Source of the DNA: Eubacterium sp.
GTDB lineage: Bacteria > Bacillota > Clostridia > Lachnospirales > Lachnospiraceae
Length of the DNA: 64,000 nucleotides
Reading direction: 5' to 3'
NCBI GenBank assembly: GCA_016292095.1
Contig: JAEFAB010000069.1
Span: 1-64,000 of the forward strand
Positions within the stretch are counted from its first letter, which is position 1; each line of letters opens with the position of its first letter. The position numbers and the translations under genes were made by a program. The notes under the pieces were generated by a model. That model saw nothing but the letters and a program-made list of their open reading frames with translations, was not told where the DNA came from and searched no databases. This document shows, piece by piece, positions 9,516 to 17,633 of the stretch.

Positions 9516-10055
9516 ATGGAAGCGTTTAAGAGAATTAATCGTAGAAAAGTATATGAAGGTGCCATTATTGATTTTTGTAAAGATGACATCATTACACCAA
9601 AAGGAAAACAGGTGGAATGGGACTATTTAGAGCATAAAGGTGCCGCAGCAATTCTTCCGGTAATGGATGATGGGAAAATTCTTCTTGTGCGTCAGTGGAG
9701 AAATGCGATTGATCGATTTTCTTTGGAAATACCGGCTGGTGGAAAAGATGGAATCGGGGAAGAAACCAAAACTTGTGCAGCAAGAGAGTTGGAAGAAGAA
9801 ACCGGTTATCGTTCAGATGATATTGAGTTTTTACAGACCATTGTACCGGCGATTGCATATTCCGGGGAACTGATTGATATCTATGTTGCAAAAAATCTGA
9901 TTAAAACAGAACAGTCCTTAGATCCAGATGAAGAAATTGAATTGGAAATTTATTCGGTAGAAGAGTTGCTTGAGATGATTTTTAGAAATGAAATCAATGA
10001 TTCAAAGACTGTGGCAGCAATCTTAACGTACTACAATAAATATTGTCATAAATAG
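9516..10055 (+). CDS. nudF: NUDIX hydrolase, ADP-ribose pyrophosphatase type
   Basis: Hydrolyses ADP-ribose-like nucleotide sugars to AMP and ribose phosphate (family inference). The Nudix box Gx5Ex7REUxEExGU is complete, ending in RELEEETGY. The upstream LEIPAGG and the N-terminal beta-strand region match the ADP-ribose pyrophosphatase subgroup. ATG 9516 follows GAGAGGT at 6 nt and is preferred over TTG 9501. It lies downstream of proC and upstream of the spoIIM-position gene, as yqkG/nudF does in Bacillus. Confidence 0.88.
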   Translation: MEAFKRINRRKVYEGAIIDFCKDDIITPKGKQVEWDYLEHKGAAAILPVMDDGKILLVRQWRNAIDRFSLEIPAGGKDGIGEETKTCAARELEEETGYRSDDIEFLQTIVPAIAYSGELIDIYVAKNLIKTEQSLDPDEEIELEIYSVEELLEMIFRNEINDSKTVAAILTYYNKYCHK

Positions 10056-10102
10056 AAAATCTCAACGTAAAATTAACTAAGTTCAGGTTGGGACAACAGT
10101 TT

Positions 10103-10555
10103 ATGAAAATTGGTTTTCTGAGAGTAAATTATAAAATCTGTATCTTTCTTTTGGGAATGGTTACCGCGGTAATTGTTTTCAGAGGAATGGATATGGATTT
10201 TTCTTTTTATCGCGTTTCCTATAAGATGGAGAGTTTCCCGGTTCTGTTTTGGTTTTATTTCTTTCAGGATATCAAAGTCTGGCTTTTGTTTTTTCTGCTG
10301 AGTCGTTTGAAATATAAAGAGTTCATATGGTGTATGATGATCTTCTATGTTGGATTTCTGTGTAGTGGAATTGTTCTTGTGAGTTTTATGTGGAAATGCA
10401 CCAATTTATGGAGTCGTTTATTTTTTTGTGCAGGACTTTTTCTTTATTCCAAAATTCTGTTTGGTGATAAAAAACGTTTTAATAAAGTGATTGGCGGTGG
10501 GGTGCTTTTTTTGACAGGTGTTATTATTCAAGTTTTTCTAAAAATTCTATTTTGA
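10103..10555 (+). CDS. Small membrane protein in the spoIIM position, possibly a diverged SpoIIM
   Basis: A 150-residue, aromatic-rich protein with about four transmembrane segments (around residues 9-25, 45-65, 78-100 and 128-148) and no signal for secretion. I cannot assign it by motif. Between nudF and xerD, Firmicutes usually carry spoIIM (stage II sporulation protein M), and the segment IKVWLLFFLLS followed by YVGFLCSG loosely resembles SpoIIM helices, but the protein is shorter than the usual 200 or so residues. ATG 10103 is chosen over TTG 10088; the SD (GGGA at 10090) is weak. Confidence 0.6.
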   Translation: MKIGFLRVNYKICIFLLGMVTAVIVFRGMDMDFSFYRVSYKMESFPVLFWFYFFQDIKVWLLFFLLSRLKYKEFIWCMMIFYVGFLCSGIVLVSFMWKCTNLWSRLFFCAGLFLYSKILFGDKKRFNKVIGGGVLFLTGVIIQVFLKILF

Positions 10556-10656
10556 ATTTTTACAATATATGGTGGGACTAAAATGCTTCAAACATAGATG
10601 TTGTAGAATTGTTATGTAACCTGCTTTTTGAGAGGTAAATATGAGGAAAAATGTGT

Positions 10657-10685
10657 TTGATTTTCTGAAAAAAGCCCGATATAAT
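10657..10685 (+). promoter_or_regulatory. Promoter of xerD
   Basis: TTGATT (10657-10662), 17-bp spacer, TATAAT (10680-10685), 43 nt before the xerD start. Confidence 0.75.
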
Positions 10686-10728
10686 AAACATTACAGGTCT
10701 AAAAACAGGACTAGTGAGCGAGGAAAAA

Positions 10729-11616
10729 ATGCAAAATTATATTGAAGAATTCATAGTACAAATTCATAAGGAAAAGAATACTTCAAGCAATACAGAGATT
10801 TCTTATCAAAGAGATTTGAATAAGTTTTATGAACACCTGAATCGTTTGGATTTAGATGATATTTCCGCAGTGGACCAGGAGGTCCTTTTAGATTATATTG
10901 ATTCATTAAAACAGATTGGAAGAGCACCTTCTACCATTTCCAGAAATATTGCTTCATTGAAAGCGTATTTCAATTTTTTGTGGAAAAACGGATATTGTGA
11001 AACGAATCCTGCGGTTGGAATTAAAGCTCCGAAGATTGAGAAAAAAGTTCCGGAAATATTAACGATTAAAGAGATTGATGCATTGCTTAAACAACCGGCC
11101 CAGAAGACGCCAAAGGAATTACGTGATAAATCAATGCTGGAACTACTTTATGCCACAGGTATGAGAGTGACCGAATTGATTACACTAAAGGTAGATGACA
11201 TTAATATTAAATTAGAATATATTATTTGTCGGGATCGTAAAAAAGAACGGTTTATTCCTTTTGGCAGCGAAGCTAAAAATGCTTTGGTAGATTATCTGGA
11301 AAACGGACGAGATGTATTAATTGGAGAAAATTCCGATTCGGATATTTTATTCCCGAATTGCTCCGGTGAAGTAATGAGCAGACAGGGATTTTGGAAGCTG
11401 ATTAAAGCTTATGGGAAGAAAGCTGGTATTCGTTCGGAAATTACACCGCATACCCTTCGTCATTCTTTTGCGGCACATCTGGTTGAAAATGGTGCGGATT
11501 TACGTGCTGTTCAGGAAATGCTTGGACATTCGGATATTTCCACCACACAGATTTATATGGCTGCCGGAAACAGAAGAGTGCGAGAAGTATACGCAAAAGC
11601 GCATCCTAAGGCATAA
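10729..11616 (+). CDS. xerD: Site-specific tyrosine recombinase XerD
   Basis: Chromosome-dimer resolution recombinase. The N-terminal SAM-like DNA-binding domain spans about residues 1-85. The catalytic domain shows Arg in LYATGMRVTELI, HTLRHSFAAHL (HxxR), HSDISTTQ and the nucleophile Tyr in TQIYMAAG. The length (295 aa from ATG 10729) is typical. GCGAGGA lies 4 nt upstream of ATG 10729, while GTG 10714 lacks an SD. Next to nudF, the xerD assignment is favoured over xerC. A bidirectional terminator separates it from aroF. Confidence 0.92.
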   Translation: MQNYIEEFIVQIHKEKNTSSNTEISYQRDLNKFYEHLNRLDLDDISAVDQEVLLDYIDSLKQIGRAPSTISRNIASLKAYFNFLWKNGYCETNPAVGIKAPKIEKKVPEILTIKEIDALLKQPAQKTPKELRDKSMLELLYATGMRVTELITLKVDDINIKLEYIICRDRKKERFIPFGSEAKNALVDYLENGRDVLIGENSDSDILFPNCSGEVMSRQGFWKLIKAYGKKAGIRSEITPHTLRHSFAAHLVENGADLRAVQEMLGHSDISTTQIYMAAGNRRVREVYAKAHPKA

Positions 11617-11653
11617 AAAAAGAACTATCCACAGAAGTGATAGTTCTTTTTTT
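11616..11653. terminator. Bidirectional terminator between xerD and aroF
   Basis: The stem AAAAAAGAACTATC / GATAGTTCTTTTTT is closed by a 9-nt loop. A-rich and T-rich flanks allow it to serve both convergent genes. Confidence 0.93.
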
Positions 11654-11657
11654 GTAT

Positions 11658-12686
11658 TTATACCTGTTCGGCAATGGTATATAATAATTTTTCAGTATCT
11701 TCCCAACCGATACATGGGTCAGTGATTGATTTACCGTAGCAGTGTTCATCAACTTTCTGACTTCCGCCAACGATATAACTTTCAATCATCAATCCTTTTA
11801 CAAATTTCTTTAATTCTTCAGAGTTCTTTCTGTTATGCATTATTTCTTTTGCAATACGAATCTGTTCCATATATTTCTTGTTTGAGTTGGAGTGATTACA
11901 GTCAATTACCACAGCTGGATTTGCAAATCCTTTCTTAAGATAAAGGTCATATAAATTAACCATATCTTCGTAGTGGTAGTTTGGAATACACTGTCCATAC
12001 TGATTTACGGCACCTCTTAAAATAGCATGAGCTAAATCATTGCCTTCAGTCTGAACTTCCCATCCACGATATAAGAATGAGTGTGCTGACTGTGCAGCTT
12101 CAATGGAATTCATCATAATAGATAAGTCTCCACTGGTTGGATTTTTCATTCCTACTGGAATTTCTAAACCGCTGGCTGTTAAACGATGCTGCTGGTTTTC
12201 AACGGAACGTGCTCCGATAGCAACATAAGATAAACAATCTGAAAAATATCTGGTGTTTTCAGGGTAAAGCATTTCATCTGCAAGAGGGAACCCTGTTTCT
12301 TCCATAATTTTCAGGAACATCTGACGGATTGTAATTAATCCCTGAAGTAAATCAGGTTTCTTTTCCGGATCCGGCTGATGTAACATTCCTTTATATCCTT
12401 TTCCGGTAGTTCTTGGCTTGTTTGTATAGACTCTAGGAACAATAAAGAGTTTATCTTTTACCTGTTCCTGCACCTTAGCCAATCGACCAACATAATCTTC
12501 AACAGCTTCCTGATTATCTGCTGAACATGGTCCGATAATGACTGCAAATTTATCGCTTTCTCCTGTAAAAATTTTACGAAGTTCTTCGTCGTTTTCTTTT
12601 TTCTTCTGAGCAACTGCCTCCGGAACCGGATACATTGTTTTGATTTCCAAAGGAGTTGGCAGTTTTCTGAAAAATGTACTTCCCAT
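11658..12686 (-). CDS. aroF: 3-deoxy-7-phosphoheptulonate synthase (class I DAHP synthase)
   Basis: First step of the shikimate pathway: PEP plus erythrose-4-phosphate to DAHP. The 342-residue protein has the AroFGH-type motifs IIGPCSADN, PRTTGKGYKGM (PEP binding), SVENQQHR, GMKNPTSGD and IDCNHSNSNKKY. GGAGGAATCTT places a good SD before its ATG (complement of 12686). It lies alone on the minus strand. No T-box or trp-like leader is visible in the 180-bp divergent region. Which aromatic amino acid feeds back on it cannot be told from sequence; the symbol is by family only. Confidence 0.93.
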   Translation of the reverse strand: MGSTFFRKLPTPLEIKTMYPVPEAVAQKKKENDEELRKIFTGESDKFAVIIGPCSADNQEAVEDYVGRLAKVQEQVKDKLFIVPRVYTNKPRTTGKGYKGMLHQPDPEKKPDLLQGLITIRQMFLKIMEETGFPLADEMLYPENTRYFSDCLSYVAIGARSVENQQHRLTASGLEIPVGMKNPTSGDLSIMMNSIEAAQSAHSFLYRGWEVQTEGNDLAHAILRGAVNQYGQCIPNYHYEDMVNLYDLYLKKGFANPAVVIDCNHSNSNKKYMEQIRIAKEIMHNRKNSEELKKFVKGLMIESYIVGGSQKVDEHCYGKSITDPCIGWEDTEKLLYTIAEQV

Positions 12687-12732
12687 AAGATTCCTCCAAA
12701 AAAATAGTACCTATAAAACATAAGTCTCAATA

Positions 12733-12760
12733 AGTATAGCATAATTCACTGAATAATCAA
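12733..12760 (-). promoter_or_regulatory. Promoter of the DAHP synthase gene
   Basis: On the minus strand TTGATT (12755-12760), a 16-bp spacer and TATACT (12733-12738) with an upstream TGC extended -10. Confidence 0.7.
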
Positions 12761-12796
12761 CTAAAATGATTTCTATGTCCATGATAGAAAAAATAT

Positions 12797-12824
12797 TTGA
12801 AAAGAATACAAATAGTAGTATAAT
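12797..12824 (+). promoter_or_regulatory. Promoter of the LtaS-like gene
   Basis: TTGAAA (12797-12802), 16-bp spacer, TATAAT (12819-12824), 41 nt upstream of the start codon. Confidence 0.7.
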
Positions 12825-12865
12825 ACACTCTGTTAAACAATAATAAAATATAAGGATTTCAGAAA

Positions 12866-14989
12866 ATGAAAGAGAAGATAGAAGAATATAAAAAGAAGAT
12901 TAAAGAATTTTGGAATGAAGCATATAACAAGAAGATTTTGTACTTTTATTTCTTTATGGCAATTTTAGTTACATTTCTGATTGAATTGTTTGCGGGAATC
13001 AATGCGACGGACTATTCCAACATGCAGGGAGTCTTTTTCCTGATTGGTTCGCCGTACATCTTTTTGTGTAATGCGCTGATAGTGTTGTTTACCTTATCCA
13101 TTACCTTGATGATTCGAAGAAGACTGTTTGGGATATTCTTTGTTTCAGCATTGTGGATGTTTTTCGGAATTACAAATGCTATCCTGGTAGGAATTCGTGT
13201 AACGCCATTTATCCGTTCGGATATGACCATGATTGACAGCGCATTGAAGATTGTAGATAAATACTTAAGTGTATGGCAGATTGTTGCAATTATTTTGGGA
13301 GTGATTCTGGGAATTGTTCTTTTGGTAATTGCATTCATTAAGGCACCGAAAATTGACCATAAAGTCAGTGTGGGAAGAGATATTATTACTATTCTGATTA
13401 TTGGAGTGTTGTGTATCGGAAGTATTCAGTTGGGACGTGCGTCAAATCTTATTACAAAGAAATTTGATAATTTGAGGAAGTGCTATTTTAATTATGGATT
13501 TGTTTACTGCTTTACCAACAGTATTTTCAATATGGGTGTTGACAAGCCGGAGAACTATAATGAATTGCTCGTAAAGGATATCTCTAAGAGAAATCAGGAT
13601 GAAGTAGAAGAAGAAAAAGTCAAGGACAAGCCAAATATTATTTTTGTCCAGTTAGAATCCTTCTTTGAAGTCAATGATTTAAAGAATGTTCAGTTCTCTG
13701 AAAATCCAATCCCAAATTTTGAACAGTTAATGAAAGATTATCCGAGTGGATATTTAACGGTTCCCGTAATTGGTGCAGGAACTGTAAATACGGAATTTGA
13801 AGTGGAAACCGGAATGAGTTTGGAAAACTTTGGCTCCGGGGAGATTCCATATAACACTTATTTGCAGGATTACGCCCTGGAAAGCATTTGCTACAATATT
13901 AAACCATATGGCTATAAGTGTCATGCAATTCATAATAATGATGCTACATTCTACAGTCGTTATAAAGTATTTTCGCATTTGGGATATGATACATTTGATT
14001 CTTTGGAAACAATGAACATTCAGGATGCGGATGCCTATAATCCAAAGAATTGGTTGAAGGACCGTTATCTGACTGATGAAATTATGAAGAGTCTGAAATC
14101 TACCAAAGAGCAGGACTTTATTTATACCATTACTGTGCAGTCTCATGGAAAATATGATCCGGAAGAATATGAATCAAAGATAAAAGTGCAGGGAATTGAA
14201 GATGAAGCATTAACAGCTTCCTATGAATATTTTGCGGATCAGCTTTCGGAAGTAGATACATTTGTAAAAGATTTGACAGACCGGTTAAGTGAATCGAAAG
14301 AACATACCATTGTTGTATTTTACGGAGATCATTTACCAACCTTGGATATTACGGAAGAAGACCTGGAAAATGAAAACCTGTTCCAGACGCCTTATGTCAT
14401 CTGGAGCAATTACAAAAATGATTACTTTAAGAATCGTGACTTGTACACCTTCCAGTTGGAATCTGTGATTTTGAAAGCATTACATATTACGGATGGACGA
14501 ATCAATCTGTGCCATCAGGCAAATTTGGATAAAGACTATGCTGATTATAAAGACGAACTCCATGTTCTGACTTACGATTTGACAGATGGTGACCATTATG
14601 CAGATGGAGAGGAAGTAGCCTATAAAGAGACCAAGTTACAAATGGGCGTTTATCCGATTAAGATTACCAATATCAATGTAGCTTCCGATGATGATTCTGG
14701 AATCTACATATACGGCAAAAACTTTACGACATCCTGCAGAGTTTATGTCAATGATTCTATCGTTGATACAGAATATATTGATAACAGTACCTTGTTTGCT
14801 GATGTGAGTGAATTGGCAGATGGAGATGTGGTTTCCGTTCATTTAGTTGATTCGAAAGATTTGGAATTCTTTGAAGTGGACAATATGGAATATCACAAAG
14901 ATGCTATGGATTCCGGTCGTCAGGGAGAAGAAACAACAAAAGCAAAAAAAGAGAAAAAAGCGAAGAAGAAAAAGAAAAAGAAGAAATAA
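12866..14989 (+). CDS. LtaS-type phosphoglycerol transferase (LTA synthase family) with C-terminal Ig-like domain and poly-lysine tail
   Basis: A membrane sulfatase-fold enzyme that would transfer phosphoglycerol from PG to a cell-envelope acceptor. Five predicted transmembrane segments cover residues about 24-190. The extracellular catalytic domain begins at PNIIFVQLESFF (metal-binding Glu about 264). The nucleophile Thr is about T306 in GAGTVNTEFE, and the metal site VVFYGDHLP follows. Residues about 590-680 contain an extra beta-rich segment with IYIYGKNFT, resembling an IPT/TIG domain. The last 20 residues are almost all Lys. Total length is 707 aa against about 650 for Staphylococcus LtaS. 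LTA synthesis is inferred; a primase or modifying role is possible. Confidence 0.85.
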   Translation: MKEKIEEYKKKIKEFWNEAYNKKILYFYFFMAILVTFLIELFAGINATDYSNMQGVFFLIGSPYIFLCNALIVLFTLSITLMIRRRLFGIFFVSALWMFFGITNAILVGIRVTPFIRSDMTMIDSALKIVDKYLSVWQIVAIILGVILGIVLLVIAFIKAPKIDHKVSVGRDIITILIIGVLCIGSIQLGRASNLITKKFDNLRKCYFNYGFVYCFTNSIFNMGVDKPENYNELLVKDISKRNQDEVEEEKVKDKPNIIFVQLESFFEVNDLKNVQFSENPIPNFEQLMKDYPSGYLTVPVIGAGTVNTEFEVETGMSLENFGSGEIPYNTYLQDYALESICYNIKPYGYKCHAIHNNDATFYSRYKVFSHLGYDTFDSLETMNIQDADAYNPKNWLKDRYLTDEIMKSLKSTKEQDFIYTITVQSHGKYDPEEYESKIKVQGIEDEALTASYEYFADQLSEVDTFVKDLTDRLSESKEHTIVVFYGDHLPTLDITEEDLENENLFQTPYVIWSNYKNDYFKNRDLYTFQLESVILKALHITDGRINLCHQANLDKDYADYKDELHVLTYDLTDGDHYADGEEVAYKETKLQMGVYPIKITNINVASDDDSGIYIYGKNFTTSCRVYVNDSIVDTEYIDNSTLFADVSELADGDVVSVHLVDSKDLEFFEVDNMEYHKDAMDSGRQGEETTKAKKEKKAKKKKKKKK

Positions 14990-15010
14990 TAAAATTGCAT
15001 AATTTTAAAG

Positions 15011-15050
15011 AAACTCCATTACAATATATAAATGTAAATGGAGTTTTTTT
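15011..15050 (+). terminator. Terminator whose 3' arm carries the dacF Shine-Dalgarno
   Basis: The perfect 10-bp stem AAACTCCATT / AATGGAGTTT (16-nt loop) is followed by T7 ending directly at the dacF ATG (15051). The GGAG at 15040-15043, 7 nt before that ATG and the only plausible SD, is part of the stem. See findings. Confidence 0.85.
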
Positions 15051-16202
15051 ATGAAAAAATTCATTGGGATTTGTCTGGTAATGATTTTATGTTTTCCGGT
15101 GACTGTTTTTGCAAAAGAGGAACAAGGAAAGATCCAATCTGAATACTATGTGTTAATGGAAGCAGATTCCGGAAAGGTGTTGTTGTCGAAGAATGAAGAG
15201 GCGGTGCGGAGTCCTGCCAGTATCACAAAGATTATGACTGTGTTGTTGATTTTTGAAAACTTAGAACAAAAGAAGCTTTCCCTGACAGATATGGTTGTAA
15301 CAAGTGCTCATGCCAAAAGCATGGGTGGTTCCCAGGTGTTTCTGGAAGAAGGAGAGGAACAGTCTGTAGAGACTTTGCTGAAGTGTATTTTGATTGCCTC
15401 CGGCAATGATGCTTCCGTTGCCATGGCAGAGCGAATTGGCGGGACGGAAGAAAATTTTGTGAGGATGATGAATGAGAAAGCAAAGACCTTGGGAATGAAA
15501 CAGACGCACTTTGTGGACTGTTGCGGATTGACAGATTCCGACGAACATCATACCAGCGCAAAAGATGTGGCAACCGTTACCAGAGAATTGATTACAAAAT
15601 ATCCACAGGTTTTGGAGTATTCATCTATTTGGATGGAGACAATTGTCCATAAAACAAAACAGGGCGAAAAAGAGTTTGTACTTTCCAATACAAATAAGTT
15701 ATTGAAGACAAGTGACTGTGTAAAAGGACTGAAAACCGGAAGTACCTCCAAAGCGAAATATTGTGTTTCCAATGTGGCACAGAAAAACGGCGTGACGTTG
15801 ATTTCCGTTGTGATGGCTGCACCGGATTATAAAGCACGGTTTCATGATTCCTACCAACTCATTCAGTACGGTTTTTCCAAATGCAGACTGTATGGGGATG
15901 AAAAGACAAGAAAAGAGTATCCGATTAATGGCGGAGAAAAGAAGACAATTGTAGGGGAAAAACAACCGGCACACTATGTGGATACGGATGGGATTGATTT
16001 TGGCATGATTGAAAAGAAAGAATGTGTAAAGAAGGAGTTACAGGCACCGATACAGAAAGGGGATTTCCTTGGCGTGGTTGAATACCGTTATCAGGGAAAA
16101 ACAATTTATAAAGCGAATCTTGTGGCAACAACATCTGTAGAACAGGCAGATTTCCTGTACAATATGAAAAAAACAGCGGAAAAACTTTTGCAGATTGCAT
16201 AA
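15051..16202 (+). CDS. dacF: Serine-type D-alanyl-D-alanine carboxypeptidase (DacF/PBP5 family)
   Basis: Trims the terminal D-Ala of peptidoglycan stem peptides outside the membrane. A signal peptide (residues 1-21, ending VFA) precedes the catalytic domain with SxxK at S57-K60 (SITK), SGN at about residue 117, and KTG in LKTGSTSKA. A PBP5_C-like domain (about 275-365) and a terminal amphipathic stretch follow. Length 383. It stands upstream of scpAB, the position of dacF in several clostridia. Its RBS is embedded in the preceding terminator. Confidence 0.92.
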   Translation: MKKFIGICLVMILCFPVTVFAKEEQGKIQSEYYVLMEADSGKVLLSKNEEAVRSPASITKIMTVLLIFENLEQKKLSLTDMVVTSAHAKSMGGSQVFLEEGEEQSVETLLKCILIASGNDASVAMAERIGGTEENFVRMMNEKAKTLGMKQTHFVDCCGLTDSDEHHTSAKDVATVTRELITKYPQVLEYSSIWMETIVHKTKQGEKEFVLSNTNKLLKTSDCVKGLKTGSTSKAKYCVSNVAQKNGVTLISVVMAAPDYKARFHDSYQLIQYGFSKCRLYGDEKTRKEYPINGGEKKTIVGEKQPAHYVDTDGIDFGMIEKKECVKKELQAPIQKGDFLGVVEYRYQGKTIYKANLVATTSVEQADFLYNMKKTAEKLLQIA

Positions 16203-16276
16203 GAACAACAGTACCCCTTGAAAAAAAGGCTTCTTTTATGTAAAATCGTAGAAGACTAAAGGGAAAAGAGATAGAG

Positions 16277-17020
16277 ATGGAATTAGAAGTAAAATTGCAG
16301 GTCTTTGAAGGACCCTTGGATTTATTATTACACTTAATCGAAAAGAATAAAGTGGACATCTATGATATTCCGATTGTGGAAATTACAGAGCAGTATTTGG
16401 AATATGTGGAACAGATGCCAAAAGACGATTTGGATCTTGCCAGCGAGTTTCTGCTCATGGCAGCAACTCTCATTGATATTAAGAGTAAAATGCTTCTTCC
16501 AAAAGAAGTGGATGAAAACGGGGAAGAAATTGATCCGAGAGCTGAGTTGGTTGAGAAATTAATTGAATATAAAATGTATAAGTACGCTGCTGCGGAATTA
16601 AAAGACATGCAGCTTTACGCCGGTAAATCTCTTTACAAGGAGCCTACAGTGCCGAAAGAGGTACAGAAATATGAGCCTCCGGTGGATTTGGATAAACTGT
16701 TGGATGGAGTTTCTTTAAAACAGTTAAATGACATTTTCCAAATGGTTCTGAAACGTCAGGTGGATAAGATCGACCCGGTCCGCAGTAAATTCGGAAAGAT
16801 TGAAATGGAAGAAGTCAGCCTGCCGGATAAGATTGATTTCGTTGTGAACACAGTGAAGAAGAAAAAGCGTTGCAGCTTTAAGCAGTTGCTGGAAGAACAA
16901 CACACGAAGATGGAAGTCATTGTGTCTTTCCTGGCAATTCTTGAATTGATTAAGGTGGGACAGATTGAAGTCCGACAGGATAACATTTTTGATGATATCT
17001 ATATTGATTCTAAGGAATAA
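16277..17020 (+). CDS. scpA: Segregation and condensation protein A
   Basis: The kleisin subunit bridging SMC heads in the bacterial condensin. The N-terminal FEGPLDLLLHLIEKNKVDIYD is diagnostic, the C-terminal winged-helix portion includes RCSFKQLLEE and VSFLAILELIKVGQI, and the length (247) fits. Its partner scpB starts 22 nt downstream; smc itself is at 44767. Confidence 0.97.
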   Translation: MELEVKLQVFEGPLDLLLHLIEKNKVDIYDIPIVEITEQYLEYVEQMPKDDLDLASEFLLMAATLIDIKSKMLLPKEVDENGEEIDPRAELVEKLIEYKMYKYAAAELKDMQLYAGKSLYKEPTVPKEVQKYEPPVDLDKLLDGVSLKQLNDIFQMVLKRQVDKIDPVRSKFGKIEMEEVSLPDKIDFVVNTVKKKKRCSFKQLLEEQHTKMEVIVSFLAILELIKVGQIEVRQDNIFDDIYIDSKE

Positions 17021-17042
17021 AGAATAGATGAATGGAGAAACT

Positions 17043-17609
17043 ATGGAACAGAATTATGAAGCACAGATTGAAGCAATCCTTTTTACGATGGGTGAGTCTG
17101 TGGAAATCAGTAAAATTGCAAAAGCGTTGGAAATTTCTAACGGTGAAGTAAAAAAAATCGTAAAGAAGATGCAGGAAGAGTTAAAGGATTCTTCCAGAGG
17201 CATTCGAATTATTGAATTGGAAGATGCCTATCAGATGTGTACCAAACCGGAAATGTATGAAGCATTGATTAAGGTTGCAAAGCAGCCAAAGAGACAGGTG
17301 TTGACTGATGTTATGATGGAAACACTTTCAATTATTGCTTATAAACAGCCGGTTACAAAAGCGGAAATTGAAAAAATCAGAGGAGTTAAATCTGATTTTG
17401 CTGTTAATAAATTGGTGGAATATGAATTGGTGGAAGAAATCGGCAGATTGGATACGCCGGGAAGACCATTGATTTTCGGAACCACGGAAGAATTCCTTCG
17501 CCGTTTCGGTGTGGAATCATCAGATACTCTTCCTGTGATTGATGCAGACATGATTGAAGAATTCAAACATCAGGCAGAAGAAGAGGTTACATTAAAATCA
17601 AACGATTAA
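17043..17609 (+). CDS. scpB: Segregation and condensation protein B
   Basis: Winged-helix dimer that binds ScpA within SMC-ScpAB. The 188 residues show EAILFTMGESVEISKIAKAL and the second wHTH with ETLSIIAYKQPVTKAEIEKIRG. ATG 17043 is preferred over the in-frame ATG 17028, because the GGAG (17034) sits correctly for it and the protein then begins at the conserved helix. Confidence 0.96.
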   Translation: MEQNYEAQIEAILFTMGESVEISKIAKALEISNGEVKKIVKKMQEELKDSSRGIRIIELEDAYQMCTKPEMYEALIKVAKQPKRQVLTDVMMETLSIIAYKQPVTKAEIEKIRGVKSDFAVNKLVEYELVEEIGRLDTPGRPLIFGTTEEFLRRFGVESSDTLPVIDADMIEEFKHQAEEEVTLKSND

Positions 17610-17633
17610 TAAAAATGAAATCAAGGGGTTTGT

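Noticed and set aside
10641-10745. 34-codon ORF with a decent SD (GAGAGG) upstream of xerD, running into its start
   Set aside because: It overlaps the TTGATT-17-TATAAT promoter of xerD, and its Lys/Arg-rich product has no recognisable features. It is more likely chance; it would need ribosome profiling to revive.
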